This document shows positions 5,961-6,503 of a stretch of DNA of 6,503 nucleotides, one piece after another. Origin of the DNA: Candidatus Omnitrophota bacterium (GTDB lineage: Bacteria; Omnitrophota; Koll11; Zapsychrales; Fredricksoniimonadaceae). A program made the position numbers and the translations under genes. How positions within the stretch are numbered: the stretch's first letter is position 1; each line of letters begins with the position of its first letter. Below the pieces are notes generated by a model, which saw only the letters and a list, made by a program, of their open reading frames with translations, did no database searches and was not told the DNA's origin. The stretch lies in NCBI GenBank assembly GCA_015233705.1, contig JADFXE010000038.1, forward strand, positions 1 through 6,503, given 5' to 3'.

Positions 5961-6503
5961 TCGCTATCAGATTTTTGGCAATGCGTTTTCCGCGTTTGCC
6001 AGGAAACGGGTGTGGCCCCAGACGCTGCCATGCGCGAGCGCGTTCAGGGATTTACGGAGCTCTACCGAAAGCTCAGCGATCAGGATAAAGGTTCTTTGCA
6101 GGATATTCCGGCGCGGCTGTCCCGCTCAATCCATGAATTAAGGTACGCGTTGGGCGCGGCCAGGATGGTCAGGGAAGGCCAGTACTGCATCCCCAAAGAC
6201 ACGGAAGAGCCGGGTGTGATCCAGCTCGAGGACGCCTGGAACCCTGTGGCCGGCGATGTTGGAACCATGGACAAGATGTCGGTCACGCTCAAGCGCGGCA
6301 AGAATTGTCTGGGCCTGACCGGCCCCAATGAGATCGGCAAGAGTACCTTGATCGAACTCATCGCTTTGTGCGTGCTTTATTTCCAGATGGGACTGCCTTT
6401 GCCTGCCAGAGCTGCGTGTATGGGCGTCTTCAAAAATATTTATACGATCGTGCCCGGCCCTGAAGGCACGGAACCGGGCGAGAGCACGCACACCTGGCTC
6501 ATC
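5958..6503 (+). CDS. MutS-family ATPase (domain V), 5' part, cut by the window edge
   Basis: The first 182 codons, open to the right edge. Walker A is GPNEIGKST (residues 122-130), the MutS form GPNMGGKST with MG replaced by EI. Upstream, the residues around 63-80 (ALGAARMVREGQYCIP) match the end of the MutS core before the ATPase (A.xA...xYxxP), and LEDAWNPV corresponds to the RHPV strand. Downstream, a helix and MGLPLPA match MAQIGxxVPA, then IYTIVPG stands for IFTRVG, and ES-T begins the STF signature loop, though its following Glu is Leu here. MutS ATPases use ATP to drive clamp closure on DNA; mismatch repair itself needs the N-terminal recognition domain, which is absent from this gene. 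The ATG at 5958 is chosen for its spaced AGGTGA. The frame equals that of the giant gene, whose C-terminus looks like the missing core half. The true role could be a non-repair MutS-like activity. Confidence 0.85.
   Translation, partial: MSLSDFWQCVFRVCQETGVAPDAAMRERVQGFTELYRKLSDQDKGSLQDIPARLSRSIHELRYALGAARMVREGQYCIPKDTEEPGVIQLEDAWNPVAGDVGTMDKMSVTLKRGKNCLGLTGPNEIGKSTLIELIALCVLYFQMGLPLPARAACMGVFKNIYTIVPGPEGTEPGESTHTWLI
6165..6180 (+). repeat. 16-base direct repeat, copy 2 (encodes MVREG)
   Basis: Second copy of ATGGTCAGGGAAGGCC, encoding Met-Val-Arg-Glu-Gly at residues 70-74 of the MutS-like protein, in the core-to-ATPase linker. Sequence on either side does not match the first copy. Confidence 0.7.

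Overview
The window is almost entirely coding, all on the + strand. It holds one very long reading frame (at least 1977 codons, positions 18-5951) and, six bases after its stop, the first 182 codons of a MutS-family ATPase gene that runs off the right edge (5958-6503). I see no RNA gene, no mobile element, no CRISPR array, no terminator and no true intergenic region. The long frame is also open to the left edge, so its real start probably lies upstream.

The long protein is a mosaic. In order along it I can see: a helical lead-in; a GT2/dolichyl-phosphate-mannose-synthase-like glycosyltransferase domain (about residues 86-345); an unassigned segment; a GNAT-type acyltransferase-like domain (about 515-675); a hydrophobic Trp-rich stretch and an HETAH zincin-type motif (802-806); an unassigned segment; a stretch resembling sigma-70 regions 2 and 4 (about 1101-1312); beta-rich unassigned sequence that may contain a diverged duplication (about 1374-1567); a GC-rich Ala/Glu/Gly/Pro linker (about 1576-1615); and a C-terminal part whose helices (about 1797-1920) look like the first half of the MutS core domain. 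The sigma-like and MutS-core-like calls are my own motif readings and need profile searches.

The most striking point is the junction at 5937-5960. Two tandem 12-base in-frame units differ at only two positions, both G in the first copy and T in the second. One change turns GGA into the stop TGA of the long gene; the other turns AGG into the start ATG of the next gene. Both genes are in the same frame, and the core helices end the first while the ATPase domain is in the second. This reads as a MutS-like module split by a small duplication plus two substitutions, or as one polypeptide interrupted by a single stop.

The source looks like an uncultured bacterium of middling to high GC. Giant mosaic genes combining unrelated enzyme folds are known from Omnitrophota and other members of the PVC group, so I would look there first, but this is a weak inference from gene style alone. 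How the domains work together is unknown. Sugar transfer, acyl transfer, promoter recognition and MutS-type DNA handling do not form a known pathway, and several of these domains may be non-catalytic or repurposed.
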